This document shows positions 12,331-24,292 of a stretch of 64,000 nt of DNA, piece by piece (the first letter of the stretch is position 1; each line of letters begins with the position of its first letter). A program made the translations under genes and the position numbers. The stretch is from positions 8,866,001-8,930,000 of the forward strand of contig NC_052108.1 of NCBI RefSeq assembly GCF_012273895.1. The letters run 5' to 3'. The notes below the pieces were generated by a model that was not told the origin of the DNA, ran no database searches, and saw only the letters and a program-made list of their open reading frames with translations. The stretch is from Zerene cesonia. Its lineage: Eukaryota > Arthropoda > Insecta > Lepidoptera > Pieridae.

Positions 12331-13356
12331 GCGCGAAATAAGTAACCTAACTAACACAGTTATCGCATCACACATTCATGCTCACATTAGTCGTAAGTTG
12401 AAATATCATTCAATATATTTCCATCGTGTCCACTATAATCCACTCCAGTTCCCACGGGTAATGGCTTAGAGCATTATGATCGTGTACCGTTCGCACTTGG
12501 CCGATTCGTTTTACTTACAAGAGAAAATATATATATTAAATGCATCGATTTACTCTGACATCGGTTAAATGAGGTAGAAATTGTATTTGTTAATAATGTC
12601 GGAGGTAAAGAGTCGGAATAAAATAATTTTAGCACAAAAAATACAATATTTTAAATTGTTTCCAAATGTCAGAATCAGACCAAATACGGTTCACGGGACT
12701 CACAGGTAACAAATCCAAAAAAATACATTCTAATTGAGAAACTCCTCCTTTTTTGAAGTCGTTTAAACATTGGTGGAATTTTAAAATCACACAAGCCAGT
12801 GCCTCCTTACACATAAAATAAATTAAAAAAATGTAGCTTTAATATTTTTGAATATCTATTATTAATTTTCGATATAAATAGTGATTTAAATGCACACCAG
12901 ATGTTTCTTGTATTGTATAAATCTATTTATGTATATATATTATACATATGTAAACATTTTTATGCATTTTTGTTTGAAAATTATACAAATAGATTTTATA
13001 TTAACCAATTTACAATGAAGGTTATGACGATAGTAATTTATTAAACATATATAAAGTATTTTGGAAGTAATTTAACATGTTTAAAATATTGATATTATAA
13101 TAATTCGTAGGCATTTTTTATTCTATGGTAAAGGTATCTATTGGAATAAGATTTTTGAATATTTCCTCATTTAAAAAAAATACAGTTTTACCGTCATTTG
13201 CAAATTATATTGAATGTATAAATGTAGAAAAGAAAGGGATAGATATATTTTTTAATTTTATAAAAGAGAAAAAGAGATATTAAGGTAATAAGTTATATAA
13301 TCTGTATATGGATATTACAGATTATAAAACTTATCTTAATATAAACAAATTTCTTG

Positions 13357-13564
13357 TCACATTGCTTGTACGCGTTGGACTCCCTAAATTACTCAACTGA
13401 TTTTAATCAAATTTGCACACCATGTGCAGTTTGAACCACCTTAAAAGATCGGATAGTTTATATTAAAATTACGATAAATGACTACCCGGGTGAAGACAGG
13501 GAAAGATAGGATAGTTTATATTTAAATTACTATAAATGGGGCGGAGGCAGAGCATGCAGCTAGT
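13357..13564 (+). repeat. CTAGTT-ending repeat with an internal 58-bp duplication
   Basis: The element reads from 'TTGTCACATTGCTTGTACGC' through 'ACTCAACTGATTTTAATCAA' to '...GCATGCAGCTAGTTT'. A 30-bp block at 13451-13480 is repeated at 13509-13538 with two mismatches, so the copy carries an internal partial duplication. Confidence 0.6.
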
Positions 13565-14710
13565 TTAATTTATGATCTTTAAAATAACATTATTTGAAGC
13601 ATGTTTTAATACTGATTTCACTTCACTATAAGTGCCTCTCCAGAACAACCTCAACCAAACCTTAAACTCTTCGGTGTTGTTTGAAATGTAACGAATCAAA
13701 GACTACAACTTTATTCGGATTCGATCGTGAGCGCAGCTGAGGTTACATTGGCTATTCGGCCTATGTATCGATGGTTTAAGGCCTTTCTGGCTGGGCGATT
13801 GCGACAAAACTACGACTGCAGCGACTATATATAATATTAATAATTGTTTTTAGAAAAATCTGAACCGCCTTCAATTTATCAGAATTATACTAATGGGAAC
13901 AACTGGTAGGTATCAGCTTTCAATTAAATAAGAGTTTTATATTAGTTGAACCATTTAAAAAATTTGAGGTAGGAAACACAAAATAACAGTCGAATTGATA
14001 TCTTCTCCCTCTCTGATTCTTCTCCTCGCTATTTTTTCGTCGGTTACTTTTTTTTAATTATGAATTTTCTATATACTTAAGGCCATGGTGTGTTCACACA
14101 CAAAATATTTAATTATATAATTTAATAATTAACTGCAGTGAGAAATAAGAAAATCAGATACCTACTGAATAGTGAGAAAATAAAAAAAAAATATCCGCCA
14201 CGTTCTTTGCTTTCATTTTACATGTATTTCATATACATACATTATATTTCTATTATAAACCTTCTTTTAAAAATCGGTTAAAAGGAAACAGACATTGTGA
14301 CGAACTCGAACAAAAAAAATTAACCCAAAATTCGTTGATAATGCGTTTTGTATACCATTGCGTTTCTTCACGACACGTCACGTGCGATTTTGCGTTTTTC
14401 CCGTCGCGTCGCAGAACTGTACACTGCCTTATCTCATAGAGAGACGACATTCTTGTTTACGACGCGAAAGCACTTACATTTTATTGGGTTTTCGTGATGT
14501 CTCCAATCCATAACCGTCGTTTATCAAACCATAGACGTTTAGTTTACCAAATCCGAAGACTCCAGCGCATGGATAATTTTATAGACTTGTAATGTTTTAA
14601 TTCGATTCATATATCGTTGTTGTTGAACTTTATATACGTGATTTTAATGAAAAATCATTTGACCTCATAATTCTGCTTTTTTTTAAATTAATTAATCTAT
14701 TTATGTTGTA
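13565..14710. other. Gene-free stretch
   Basis: No gene supported. Near 14378-14387 the E-box containing word TCACGTGCGA occurs; the same ten bases occur at about 40417-40426. Otherwise AT-rich sequence without recognisable features. Confidence 0.5.
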
Positions 14711-15037
14711 ATCCTTCTAAGACGATAAATGCGAAAGTCTGTAAGGATGTGTGTGTGTGTTTGTTGCTCTTACACGCAAAAACTGCTAAGCCGATTGCAA
14801 TGAAATTTGGTACGTAGATAGCTGGACAACTGGAATAGCATAGGTTTCCCCCGCGTAAGTCCTAACCACGTAGGGATATCGGGTATAAAGTTGCCTAAAT
14901 GTTATTCTAGTTGTCCAGCTGTTTACGTACCAAATTTCATTGCAATCGGTTCAGTAGTTTTTGCGTGAAAGAGTAACAAACATCCAAACATACAACATCT
15001 ATACTTTCAAATTTTCGCGTTATAACATTAGTAGTAT
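14711..15037. repeat. Tail-to-tail inverted pair of the ~200-bp element
   Basis: A + strand copy runs from ATCCTTCTAA (14711) through GCAATGAAATTTGG and TAGCTGGACAACTGGAATAG to about 14840. It is followed at once by a reverse-strand copy that reads TTCCCCCGCGTAAGTCC, then GTTGTCCAGCTG, CAAATTTCATTGCAATCGG and ends ...AACATTAGTAGTA near 15037. Both lack the GCAGCTAGT end. The result is a foldback with arms of roughly 110-130 bp. The family is the same as at 2921, 6659 and 21074. Confidence 0.85.
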
Positions 15038-15624
15038 ATGATTAAGAAAGGTAGCCATAAAACACACAGACATTTCAATATCTTGTATATTTTTTCAAAG
15101 TCGTACTGTAACATTGTCTAGCCATATATCATAATAAATCACATTAACAATAAAACAATCAATTTGTATTTACCGTTTGGATGTATTAAATATAAATGAA
15201 TATCAGTCATTACATAACGGAATGAGAAATTAATTATTTTCAGTCACTAGTATTAAGTAGCTGACTATCATTCATTACGGTATCATTTAACTTCTATTAA
15301 TTTTAATTAACTTGGACCTTATATTTATTGTATGGTACAAGTAATTGGCCGTAGCGGTGCTAGAATAGATTTATGTATTTTCGAATCAAATTAAAGCATT
15401 ATTTAGTAATTAATATTTCTTTTATAATAGCAATAACACGTGCTAATAAATTTTAATGAAAAAGAAATTTCAATTTATCGGATGTTTCATATTAATGTAA
15501 GATGGAAATTGCATAACCGTAGGTACTTATTATATTTTAGATCTATTTTAATTTCTTCCCATCCCATTCCTTCGCTCCTGTTGCATATTCCTTATTCCGT
15601 ATACCTTTCCATATTCATTATTCT

Positions 15625-15735
15625 TTTGAAGGGGGCAGCCAATTCACAGCGGCACTACCTCTGCAAATTCATAGGCGGTGGTGATCGCTTACCATCAGAC
15701 GAACCACTCAATTGCCCGCAATGACATAAAAAAAA
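15625..15735 (-). repeat. Lepidopteran repeat fragment, reverse orientation
   Basis: The words GGCGGTGGTGATCGCTTACC and ATCAGACGAACC, ending in a run of A after ATGACAT, form the reverse of the start of the element at 26868-27190. An unrelated frame of 94 codons that overlaps here is not a gene. Confidence 0.65.
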
Positions 15736-17500
15736 ATTCAGTTTGAATTTGATCGGCGATCAACCAAAAGCTCAAAACTCACAACACACGAAGACGATTT
15801 CTATCAATCGGTTCGCATGACCCCTTACAACATACGATCTCTAATTACACGCCACGACATCAACGCAAACAAACTTACCGCTGCCGTCGCCGAAATTACA
15901 ACACGAACAAACGTACGTCCCAAAACTGAGCTCAATTTATTTCACCGGCCGCAAAAAAACGATTGCAAGTGTTGATATTTAATTTGTCAATGTTGCGATG
16001 ACAGGTTGTTATTATGCGTGCCTTTTTTGAGAAATCCTCTGCTGAGTGGTGTAACGGAGCCTGATTTAAATGTCAAGTAGCTACGGTTCGGAGAAGCGGT
16101 GTTGATTTTTAGCGTATATAATAATCGAAATTACAATGCATTTTGTTACACGAGATGTTTGTTATATGTTTGTGCAATAATTTGCGAGGATATCGTTTGA
16201 CGTTATGTCATATATACTTTGAAGCTCAAGTCCACAAGCCATTTTGATGATAGCTTCTAGCATGTGTCCCCGCTCGTGCTCTCCTTATTTAAAATGTTAC
16301 TTAAGATTTAAATTTCGAAAACAAATTTTGATTTAGATGCAAACAGTTCTATGTTCTTTTCCGACTTAAATGGTTCAAGTGGTCAGGAAATTTCTCTAAA
16401 TATGTTTTTTGGCTTTAACCGAAAAAAGGTCGAGTGAAGATTTTTGAGTTGAAATTAAAATTTATTTCCAATTCATTTCCGTGGAAATTTAATTCTGAGC
16501 CTTATCTTAACACATATTTAAGCATTTATATATACGAATTAAGGTACTAATATATGAACTGTGATTGATGAATTAATTCCACTTTATTATAAGAGGACAC
16601 TTCCTACATTATAATATATGTATATTCTATTTAAACACTGATAAAATAACAGCCATGTCCCATAAAATTATTGCCCTTTTACCGGCGCCGTTAAGTCTCC
16701 GTATACAAATTGTTTACAATGCACGATAAAACTTTAATTATATATATCGTAGCCAATTTAAATGCAGTGGTTTTAAGCTACGATCTTATCATGCGGGATA
16801 TTATCGACTTTGAATAAGCATAATTAGAATATTTAATTTGCTATTTTATGACGGTTCATACATAATAAATCTACAAAATAATTTATACTTAAATGACAAG
16901 ATAGATCACTTATGCAGACTTAATTACGTGCAGGAAAACCTTTAGTCTCAAAATGTTGAATATAATTAATTTAAAAGGTAAATTTTAGTAATGGCTCCTC
17001 GTATAATATATTTCTCGTATACAATTTAAATTGTTAACACCAAAATCTGACGCGCGTTTACACTGTACCACCGAAATATCGTGTCGTAAACGATTTATCG
17101 CATGTAAAAGTCCACGCACGTAATAAGTAGCCATAACTCGGTTGACATTTGCTATAGAATTTTGATTTTACGACCGTCGCGTCGTTCATTGCGTGATTGA
17201 TTTTCACAAATAACACCTGAACACATTGTACTGTCAATCTTTTAAGATAATGCTTATGTTCTGAGTGATTTCTATTTTGTGTATCCGTTTATTGATTGTG
17301 AAATTTGCGCGTCGCTATGTTACAAAATGTATTACGTGTTCTCGTATCGGATGGTGTGAGAGGTTTTATGTCTTAGTACTTATCTAATTGATTGATAATA
17401 AAGTATAATCTCATGGCAATAATTGGGTAATTTTTATGATATATTGAATAAGCTATTTTCTCCCTTATATTAAGTATGAAATTAAAATAACATTGTTTAA
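15736..17500. other. Gene-free stretch
   Basis: No gene supported. Modestly CG-enriched patches occur at about 15840-15990 and 17050-17190 (the latter with CGTGTCGTAAACGATTTATCG). These could be regulatory but nothing decisive is visible. Confidence 0.5.
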
Positions 17501-17852
17501 TCCCTACTAATATTATAAATGCGAAAGTAACTCTGTCTGTCTGTCTGTTACGCTTTCACGCCTAAACCACTGAACCGATTTTGATAAAATTTGGTATGAC
17601 GATAAACCTGAACTTGGGAAAGGACATACAATACTTTTTATTGATTGTCTTTTACATGGGGTTGAAATAGGGGATGAAAGTTTTTATGGAAGTTCCTTAT
17701 TGTCAAACATAAAATCATGTAAGATTCTTTCGCACCTAAACCACTTAACCAATTTTGACAAATAGTCCAACCTTGGGAAAACCTATAGGCCATACCATGT
17801 CGCGCGATATAGCCGAATTCCAAGCAGTCGAATCCGCGGGTGGAAAGCTAGT
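17501..17852 (+). repeat. CTAGT-ending lepidopteran element, second subfamily
   Basis: The copy starts TCCCTACTAATATTATAAAT, has a CTGT microsatellite (CTGTCTGTCTGTCTGT), then ACGCTTTCACGCCTAAACCA and ends CGGGTGGAAAGCTAGT. It is longer (about 350 bp) than copies A and B and diverges internally. No coding capacity. Confidence 0.85.
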
Positions 17853-20018
17853 ATACTATAAAGGCGCGTCGATTTAGATTGTCTCTCTCTTCAGATAAAT
17901 TATTTTATCAACAATTTAGCCTACAATAAAACTATTTGCGAAATAATGAAGACAAACCTCGATTACTACACTAATCTGTTGTACCATAACACAAATAATA
18001 ATAAATATTCTTCATAAAGTAATCCACTTTTTTCCTATGAAACAATCGTTGAGCAGAAAATGCACTAATTAACTAAACAATGCTGTAATTATGCGCACGC
18101 GACGCAACCGACACGGCGGCGATGCGACTTCAAGATCAAGGTGTTTTACTGTTGCGGAAAAAAATTAATATTGAGTGGTGTGGTTTTATGGAATTCCCTT
18201 ATGTGGTTTACCGTTTAGGTGATGCTTTGGAATTCCCTTTTTTGTTCGTATAATTTAACAGACACTAAGCAGATAAATATTAAAAACAGTTAAACTCCAG
18301 ATTAATCAAAGCCATACTAGTTTTTGTTATGTCATAAAATTTATAAAAATACAATTTCTATGAAGTATAAGTAAAAATATAAGCAACGGTTTTTTTATAA
18401 CATAACATAGTTAATCTAACTAAGCATGCACATAAATCCTTTTAATTTCAAAACCACTGAACTTGATAATTTTTTTCCAAGCGACGTTACGGTGCCGACG
18501 CGTGCGCAGCCCGTGGATAATTGCGATACCAAGATCAAGGTTGCGTCGTGCGGTCTAAATTACATAATATAGCGATATTTAAACAATTTTATATGAAATT
18601 TAGGTACAAAAAACTCAAACTACTTTTTATTGATAATCTATGGTACTAGTACAGGAAATATTATGTCATAACATACAAACGTATGAAATCTATTATATAC
18701 TTTATTATTTTTAATATTTATGTACGGTTTTAACAAAATATCTAATTAAAAGTAAAGAACTATATACTAAATTGCATAAAATGTAAAAAAACTAAAGGTG
18801 TGAAAAACAAACAGGCACTTGTAAATAATAAAAAAAAAACTATTTGGACTTCGACAAGAATTAGCAGAATAGAAGCGCTAAACGCTGTACTAATATTTAC
18901 CTAAGAAAGAAAAAGAAGAAGCTAAGAAGCGCTACAGCGCTTTTCATTTTATCAATAGGATAGCCGATTATAACTCCTTGCTTGACAACTGTTGACTCAT
19001 ATATTGGTATTTTTTATGTGACTTTGAACTTAAATAGTTGAACTTAAGGGTTAACCTTTTCTTCTATTATATGAAAGACCCATAGATTATTCTGGCTAAT
19101 AAAATAGGAATAAATATAAACAAAATCTTATGAATTGCGCCACAATGGCGTCGGGCCCGTGAGAACTAGAGCGGCAACTTTTTACTCTTTCTTATTGCAT
19201 ATTACTTAACACACGTGCTATATTTGAGATTAGTGTAAAGGTCAAACGTTTTTCAAAGGTCACCTTTGAAAATTTTAAAATTAGCTCTTCGCGTTTATCG
19301 CTTACGTAACTGACAAATTATAAATATGAACATGCGAAATTACAGGTGATTACTGCTTCAATTACCTGAAACTAATCTAATCATATTGTTTTATGTAAGA
19401 TTGTAAACATGAATAATATGTGTAAATGGAAAATGAAATAATTCTGTATGTATAAAAGTTTCTAGTCACAATATTAGTTACCATACTCCTCCGAAATGGC
19501 TGGACTCATGAAATTTTGTGTGCATATCGGGTAGGTCTGAGAAACGGTCAACGTCTATTTTTCATATACCCTTAATGATAACAGTAAGTTACAACAGCGT
19601 TTTATGGGTCAGCTTATTAATTTATAATAACAGATGTACAGAAAAAAACACATTTTTTTTGTACATTTATGTATGCTAAATTGCATTGCATGCATTATTC
19701 TGAAATCTAGAAACATCATCATTACGTAATAAAATCATGTCAACCGGTTGAAAATGAAAAAAATACCTTTAGTTGAGAACCTCCTACTATTTAGGTCGTT
19801 AAAAATTTAATAGTAAATAGACGTAGATTTGTTTCGTAACGCTAATCGTTTTGTTTGGTTCCTTCATTATCTCATTATGTTTGTATCGGGTGTGTGTTAG
19901 CTCGTTTATTTCTTGAGGTTTGTTTTAGAGTTGCACATTCGTGTAAAATTTCGTCATTTATCACTTGATTTTAGCTGCGTGCCATTACACGTGCCGCAGT
20001 GTTAACAACTAGATGTAG
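17853..20018. other. Gene-free stretch with two CG-rich patches
   Basis: No gene supported. CG-rich patches at 18094-18145 and 18480-18550 both contain AAGATCAAGGT (18132-18142 and 18531-18541). ATTACGTAAT at 19721-19730 is a palindromic bZIP-type site. Everything else is AT-rich and unremarkable. Confidence 0.5.
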
Positions 20019-20248
20019 TATGCTTAGATCTTCAAAACTACACAACGGATTTTAATGGGGTTTTTTTAATAGATAGAATGATTCAAGAGGAATAATAAAT
20101 AATAAAAATCATCTTTATTTAGTCCTCACAACATTAGTACATAACAAAAACTTAAAAATACAGATACAGGAAGGTTCATATGTATAATTACATCTATTAA
20201 AATACTCCAGATTTAGCGTTTAAGAAACCACGAGCAAAAGCTAGTTAA
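20019..20248 (+). repeat. Broken CTAG-terminal repeat
   Basis: A left part 'CTTCAAAACTACACAACGGA' followed by TTTTAATGGGG and a right part CACGAGCAAAAGCTAGTTAA are typical of a lepidopteran CTAGTT-ending element, separated by about 130 bp of AT-rich sequence. Assignment is from remembered wording. Confidence 0.55.
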
Positions 20249-20532
20249 ACATATACACAGCCTTAGTATCGATATATCCATTTTTCGACATTCATTATGG
20301 CACCGTTTTTAAATCGGAATTGAAAATCCGTTGAAGCAATTAGCTAGTAAGTGATATATTCATGTTGCTTTCCAAATAACTAGTCCCATAATTATCACAT
20401 ACTGGAACCTACAGAGTACAGCACAATACGATATGCTAACATATCATTCCAAAACGTAATAATTAACGCTTGTACGTACTAATACCTCCTACTCTTTCAT
20501 TAACACGATTAACGGGTTTTAGATGGAGTTAT

Positions 20533-20625
20533 CCCACCCAGAGATTTGGTTAAGCGCTGTTTGCTGGGGCGATTATTGGATGGGTGACCGTTGGTCGTTG
20601 AATCTAGCCGTGCTAAGTTTACGTT
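20533..20625 (+). repeat. 5S-rRNA-like SINE fragment
   Basis: The words GAGATTTGGTTAAGCGCTG and GGATGGGTGACCGTT lie in the order and near the spacing of 5S rRNA box A (…ATTAAGC…) and box C (…GATGGGTGACCG…). The copy is diverged and lacks the 5S termini, so it is not a functional 5S gene. 5S-derived short retroelements with this wording are known to me from Lepidoptera. Confidence 0.6.
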
Positions 20626-21073
20626 ATTTTTGTGTAGACTGTATATATTATGTACACTTATTATGGACCCAATATAAATAAGTTGTTTTTTTTCTGTGGA
20701 CAGTACTTACATAAAATATAATATACACTCATTATTTAAATTAATTTCAACGACTATTTAAACGAAAGATCATCAAATAGATCGCAACAATTTATATAAC
20801 ACTATAATAAGAATATTGACTATTTGAAGCCAATCGCGTGTACAGACAGCATTAAAATCAAACCGTGAAAACTATTTAAAAAAATTTAATAAACCCAATT
20901 GCTTTATTGTTTGAGAAACGAATGATGTTTGTTTGAAAATTTTATGGGTGATTATCTATACGAATGTGAACACTGGGAACCACAAATCGGAATGGGCATT
21001 GATTTTCTACCTTTATTACGCCTCAATAAAATGTAATATCAAAAATTGTCCTTCACTAGCTTTAATGCTACTA

Positions 21074-21240
21074 ATCCTACTAATATTATAAATGCGAATA
21101 ATTGTAAGGATGTGTGTGTGTTTGTTGCTCTTTCTCGCAAAAACTAATGAACCGATTGCAATGAAATTAGGTACATAGATAGCTGGACAACTGGAATAAC
21201 ATATTGCCAAGTTTTTTCCCAATTTTCAACGGGAAACGGA
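21074..21240 (+). repeat. 3'-truncated ~200-bp lepidopteran element, copy D
   Basis: Starts ATCCTACTAATATTATAAAT, keeps AAGGATGTGTGTGTG, GCAATGAAATTAGG and AGCTGGACAACTGGAATAAC, then decays after GGGAAACGGA without the CTAGT terminus. Confidence 0.82.
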
Positions 21241-21927
21241 AATAATTTAAATAAATATTTGATTAATTGAATATTTAAGAATAAGTAGTATAAATATTTA
21301 TCATAACTGTAGATATTGAAAACAATTTTCAGTAGACAACTTACTTTTTAACAGATTTAGCGCGATTAATTCATTACGTAACCATCAAGTCATATAAAAT
21401 GTTAAAACTAAACACATAAAACACAATTTTTTTAACTAATTCACAGCCTGACCGTACAAAACTAAATCTGATGACCTTTAATAATAGACCTTAGCAATTA
21501 TATAATAAAATACATATTTACACAAGCACAAAGACGCATATCTGAGCCTCCATCTTAACAATAACCATTTTTAATTTGTGTGAAACTTGATAGCACTATA
21601 GCGAGATTAAAGATAAATTTTAATATTGTTCTATCGGCCTAGTTCATTGTGCTTTATTGCTTTTTATATTGATTTGATTTACTTCTCAAGTATAATTGTT
21701 TTAGGTGATACTTCCTTTTACCTTTTTATAACAACAAAATATTAAAATTTTTATAGCTTTAAATGTTCCATGAACAACTACTATAATTATAATTTTGTAC
21801 ATATGATACTATACATACTGTAAAGGAAATCCTCCAAAGGGGGATTTAAAAAGGATTTCAGCCGTAAAATGTCTTAAGCTAAATCTACATTAAACAGTTC
21901 TTTATAGATTATATCTTGTAATATGGA

Positions 21928-21928
21928 T

Positions 21929-21958
<30 letters not shown>
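21928..21958. repeat. (TA)n microsatellite
   Basis: About 15 uninterrupted TA units. Confidence 0.95.
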
Positions 21959-21962
<4 letters not shown>

Positions 21963-24225
21963 TCTACATTTCAACACGACCAAAGCCAGCCTTCTAAAAT
22001 AACCTCAAAAACTACATTATTAGCGCCTCATTTATATTTTTTATCACAACTTTTACCACAATACCTTATCACAATGCAGTATTTGTTAGCATATTTTCAG
22101 TGATATATAAAAAGTAAAAGTAGAACATGTGTGATGAACAAATTAGGTGAAACTCTCTCTCGTTTGACAGCTCAAGCGGCACGCGCTATGTCACAAGTGC
22201 GAGATCCTAAGTGGATTGGAAAACAAGGGCACATGTAAATAGATTTGTTTTATACTATTTTAAAATGACTCTCAAATGAGCTGTTAGTCTAACAACGAAT
22301 TAAGCAATCGGAGGAAAGGTGAATCTGAAATATCTATACATAACCTATCATCAATTGAGTGGGAAAAAGCAAGTAATTGCTTACGTAATATTTTTAAACC
22401 ATTATACATTTTTTTTTTAATATTGTCTTCTAATTAGACATAAAGCTGACTGTAAATTGACAGAATTACTCAGAGTCTTCATTCCTTGACCGAACTAATT
22501 TCAAGAACCCGGTCCGATTTGGAAAATTTTTTTGAGTGATAGATAGCCCATTTATTGAGGAAGGCTTTAGGCTATATACGTACCACGAGTAAAGCCGTGC
22601 GGTTATATATAATGTGTATAAATCGTTACGAGATCTTTCTCTCGTTTTGAAGCAACATATATAGCCAAATAACATCTAATAAAGAGATTTAATTTAAACA
22701 CATCTACATTTAATATTCCATTATAGATTATTTCCATAACATGCGTGCACCGTTAAGCAAAGAGGCGTGTGCGTAAATCGGCTGCTTGTAAAAGTGGGTG
22801 CTAACACTATCGTTCCGGCCACGGTAATGCCTGCTAAGTGAGTAGTATACACATTTGTTTTGATATTTACGGACATTTTTGTGTTTATTTCTTGAGGAAT
22901 TTGTTTGGAAGTGGACACGTGGTTCGGTTGAAGTGGTAACCTGCAAACGTCAGTAAGTTTTTATTGTCTAACTGAAATATATACAAAAACAAATTGGATA
23001 TGTCATTATAGGCCCATATCTAGCATGTTATTGTAGTTACATACGCAAATACCTACTAGAAAACACGTTATTTACATAATTTTGTCAATAGCGTGGATAA
23101 TAAAATCAAAAATGAGCAAATCTTTTTTACAAATAAATACATTAAAATACTTTTACTAATACATTTAACAACAAGCAATACCGGAATAATCCATATAAAA
23201 CAAATCAAAATCGTACATCCCAAAAACTCCCAACGCATGGCCACCAAAAACGACGGCGTGTGACCAAGAAATGCCGCTAATTCGTCCACTATCAAACCGA
23301 ACACACATGCTAATTTGGAAACGCGACTTTCCCCGTGTGCGATCATTATCGATCATAGTGTTTGCGGAGCTTAAAGTGCTTTCGTTATCTGTGGCAAATG
23401 TCAAAGATAATCAGGTGGTAGGCTTTATGCTGCGACTTCACTGGCGCAAGTCTTTCTCAGTTTGTACTATGTAGTAAGATAACTCTTGTATATCCGCACT
23501 TGTACTACATATTGAGCAAAAATTAATTATGCAGGTATACAACGCTATATTTTTAAAAATTCACCCATGTGCTCGTTTGTAACCTCCTTTAGACTCGTAT
23601 TTTGACCCACATAAACGGACAGTTTTAATTCAAACTTTATAACATATCAAGGTTCGGTGACAATACAATTTTTTCATGAGTTTATTTTAGTATCCTATAC
23701 AGGAACGCCATTATTAAATTAACGATTGTTCCCAGAGTTTTATTATTTGAGTCTATTATTATTATTGAACCAAACCTTAAAAATGGTAATAAGTAATCAT
23801 ATGACATAGTTAAATCTCAATATTTAATGAACGACGCATATAATATTTTCATAAAATAAGAAAATAATATCAAGGCATAAAAATTTATTCACACACACAC
23901 ACACACGCAAGTGTGCTAGTAGCTATGAAAAAATTAATCACAAATTGCCCTCTATAAAACTCACAATTCGAATCTATTAACGCAACCATACTATGTTTTG
24001 TCAAATGTTAGTCAAAGGCTGTATTAACACAGCACTTAAACTATTAGAACCTTTTCTTGGGTGCGGCTATGACAACTTGAATTAACGGAATCACTTGTAA
24101 CCAAACAAAACGCAATCTCTCGAACATTCTCGAATTACGAACCTTGATTAAAAGAATTAATACATATTGAAAATTCAAACTTTCAAGTTTAGATGATTCT
24201 ATTTAAATACGATTTTAATTTAGAC
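21959..24225. other. Gene-free stretch, partly CG-richer
   Basis: Sequence at 22735-22830 and 23210-23460 is CG-richer, which leaves overlapping chance frames open on both strands (for example 23068-23346, 23165-23404 and 23271-23474); none resembles a protein family. A perfect three-unit heat-shock element GAACATTCTCGAA lies at 24122-24134. Could contain enhancers. Confidence 0.45.
23890..23906. repeat. (CA)n microsatellite
   Basis: Eight CA units followed by CGCA. Confidence 0.9.
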
Positions 24226-24292
24226 ACTAGCTGTTCGCCATTTTTAACATCATTCTCATAGTTCCTGAGATTTGCGCGTTCAAACAAATAAA
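24226..24292 (-). repeat. CTAG-terminal repeat fragment
   Basis: ACACTAGCTGTTCGCC followed by AGTTCCTGAGATTTGCGCG and TTCAAACAAATAAACG is the reverse of a widespread lepidopteran element end. Confidence 0.65.

Noticed and set aside
23068..23474. Three overlapping open frames on both strands
   Set aside because: Mutually overlapping, no family resemblance, no codon-like structure; likely chance in a less AT-rich patch.
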